Source: Verrucomicrobiaceae bacterium | GTDB taxonomy: Bacteria > Verrucomicrobiota > Verrucomicrobiia > Verrucomicrobiales > Akkermansiaceae | Length of the DNA: 5,340 nt | NCBI GenBank assembly: GCA_027483005.1 | Contig: JAIXVN010000366.1 | Location: forward strand, 1 to 5,340 | Reading direction: 5' to 3' | Part shown: in pieces, positions 4,600 through 5,340 of the stretch | How the letters are laid out: every line of letters starts with the position of its first letter | How positions within the stretch are numbered: position 1 is the first letter of the stretch | Notes under the pieces: generated by a model | Seen by the model: only the letters and a program-made list of their open reading frames with translations | What the model was told of the DNA's origin: nothing | Databases searched by the model: none | Program-made: the position numbers and the translations under genes

Positions 4600-5340
4600 G
4601 TGCCTGATTTGGACGTTAGACCTTTCGCTGATGTGGCGGTGATCGACCGGGAGTATCTCCGGAATACGTTTCGTGCGATGCTTCGCGCGCGGCAGTTGGA
4701 AAACAAGCTCTCCAGCCTCTACAAGGCGGGCAAGATCGTCGGCGGCGTGTATCTGGGTCGTGGCCAGGAGGCCGTCAGCGCCAGCCTCGGCGCGGCGCTC
4801 GTGCAGGGAAAGGACATCTTCGCCGCCCTGATCCGCGACCAGGCGGGACGCACGGCCTTCGGCGAACCGCTGATCGACTGCACCCGGACCTACCTCGGTT
4901 CGGTACTGGGTCCGATGAAGGGACGCGACGGCAACATTCATCGCGGTCGCCCGCTGGACGGGATGCCGGCGATGATTTCCCACCTCGGGGCGCAGGTTTC
5001 GGTGGTCGCGGGCATGCTCTTCGCGCGACGGATGAAAGGCGAGCTGGGTGTCGTCGGCGCGACCTGCGTCGGCGATGGCGCGACCTCGACCGGAGCCTTT
5101 CACGAAGGCGTGAACCTCGCGGCGATGGAGAGGCTGCCGCTGGTGATCGTGGTGGCGAACAACCAGTTCGCCTACTCGACCTCGACGGATCGCCAGTTTG
5201 CCTGTCATGATCCGGTTGATCGCGCCCGTGGCTATGGCATCCCCGGTTACTCGGTGGATGGCACGCCTTTCCTGGCCTGCACCACGATCATCGGTGAGGC
5301 GGTCCAGCGTGCCCGCAATGGCGGAGGCCCGCAGATGATC
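4600..5340 (+). CDS. Thiamine-diphosphate-dependent 2-oxoacid dehydrogenase E1 component, alpha subunit (5' part, cut by right edge)
   Basis: The open frame of 247 codons reaches the window end; the family is usually about 320-370 residues, so roughly the last quarter is missing. Seen: the E1-alpha opening RNTFRAMLRARQLENKLSSLYKAG (22-44), GRGQEAVSASLGAAL (53-67), GRDGNIH (108-114) and the ThDP/Mg signature GDGATSTGAFHEGVNLAA (158-175), with GDG at 158-160 and the paired Asn at 187-188 (ANNQFAYST). Known: E1 alpha and beta together decarboxylate a 2-oxoacid and pass the acyl group to the lipoyl domain of E2, in the cytoplasm. The substrate (pyruvate, branched-chain oxoacid or acetoin) cannot be set from this part; the RDQAGR and HRGRP neighbourhoods look closer to the branched-chain/acetoin type than to classic PdhA. 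An in-frame TAG at 4588 limits the start. GTG 4600 is the longest option and GTG 4633 is possible; neither has a good ribosome site. Confidence 0.9.
   Translation, partial: MPDLDVRPFADVAVIDREYLRNTFRAMLRARQLENKLSSLYKAGKIVGGVYLGRGQEAVSASLGAALVQGKDIFAALIRDQAGRTAFGEPLIDCTRTYLGSVLGPMKGRDGNIHRGRPLDGMPAMISHLGAQVSVVAGMLFARRMKGELGVVGATCVGDGATSTGAFHEGVNLAAMERLPLVIVVANNQFAYSTSTDRQFACHDPVDRARGYGIPGYSVDGTPFLACTTIIGEAVQRARNGGGPQMI

Noticed and set aside
4489..5208. Long minus-strand open frame opposite the E1 alpha gene
   Set aside because: It is the antisense shadow of a clearly recognised E1 alpha coding frame; its translation is Arg/His-rich and domain-free.
1..5340. tRNA, rRNA, CRISPR array, insertion sequence ends
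   Set aside because: Looked for and not found; no cloverleaf, evenly spaced identical repeats with unique spacers, or transposase frame is visible.

Overview
The window is a high-GC bacterial chromosome segment, most likely from the Verrucomicrobiota (Luteolibacter/Haloferula-like). This rests on three features: the start of an autotransporter-associated beta-strand repeat protein, an ECF sigma factor of the TIGR02999 type, and a transmembrane Hanks-type kinase with a TPR-like tail of the kind common in Verrucomicrobia and Planctomycetes. The phylum assignment is an inference from gene families; no rRNA or other marker is present.

Layout. Positions 1-3306 form a minus-strand block, read right to left: ECF sigma factor (3306-2731), a 42-bp gap, Ser/Thr kinase (2688-409), a 124-bp gap, then the first 94 codons of a secreted beta-strand-repeat protein (284-1, running off the left edge). 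Both gaps carry the same two-part sequence element, with its two blocks 15 nt apart in each copy. It resembles an ECF-type promoter and would place the kinase and the surface protein in one regulon. The sigma factor lacks the usual acidic residues in region 2.2 and has a Gln-Pro-Thr there. With the kinase gene next door, this suggests a sigma factor switched on by phosphorylation.

Positions 3307-4599 are mostly non-coding. They hold degenerate direct repeats (3383-3462), a coding-like stretch that seems to be the 3' remnant of a lost gene (about 3474-3722), a small candidate membrane-protein gene on the minus strand (4183-3914) whose 5' half and upstream DNA are low in GC, a 7-bp inverted repeat before it, and a regular array of four short hairpins (4381-4488).

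Positions 4600-5340 are the first 247 codons of a plus-strand thiamine-diphosphate-dependent 2-oxoacid dehydrogenase E1 alpha subunit, cut by the right edge. It is a metabolic gene with no visible link to the signalling block.

Proposed working of the left block (inference): an unknown signal activates the kinase, the kinase phosphorylates the sigma factor, and the sigma factor then transcribes the kinase gene and the surface-protein gene from the paired elements.
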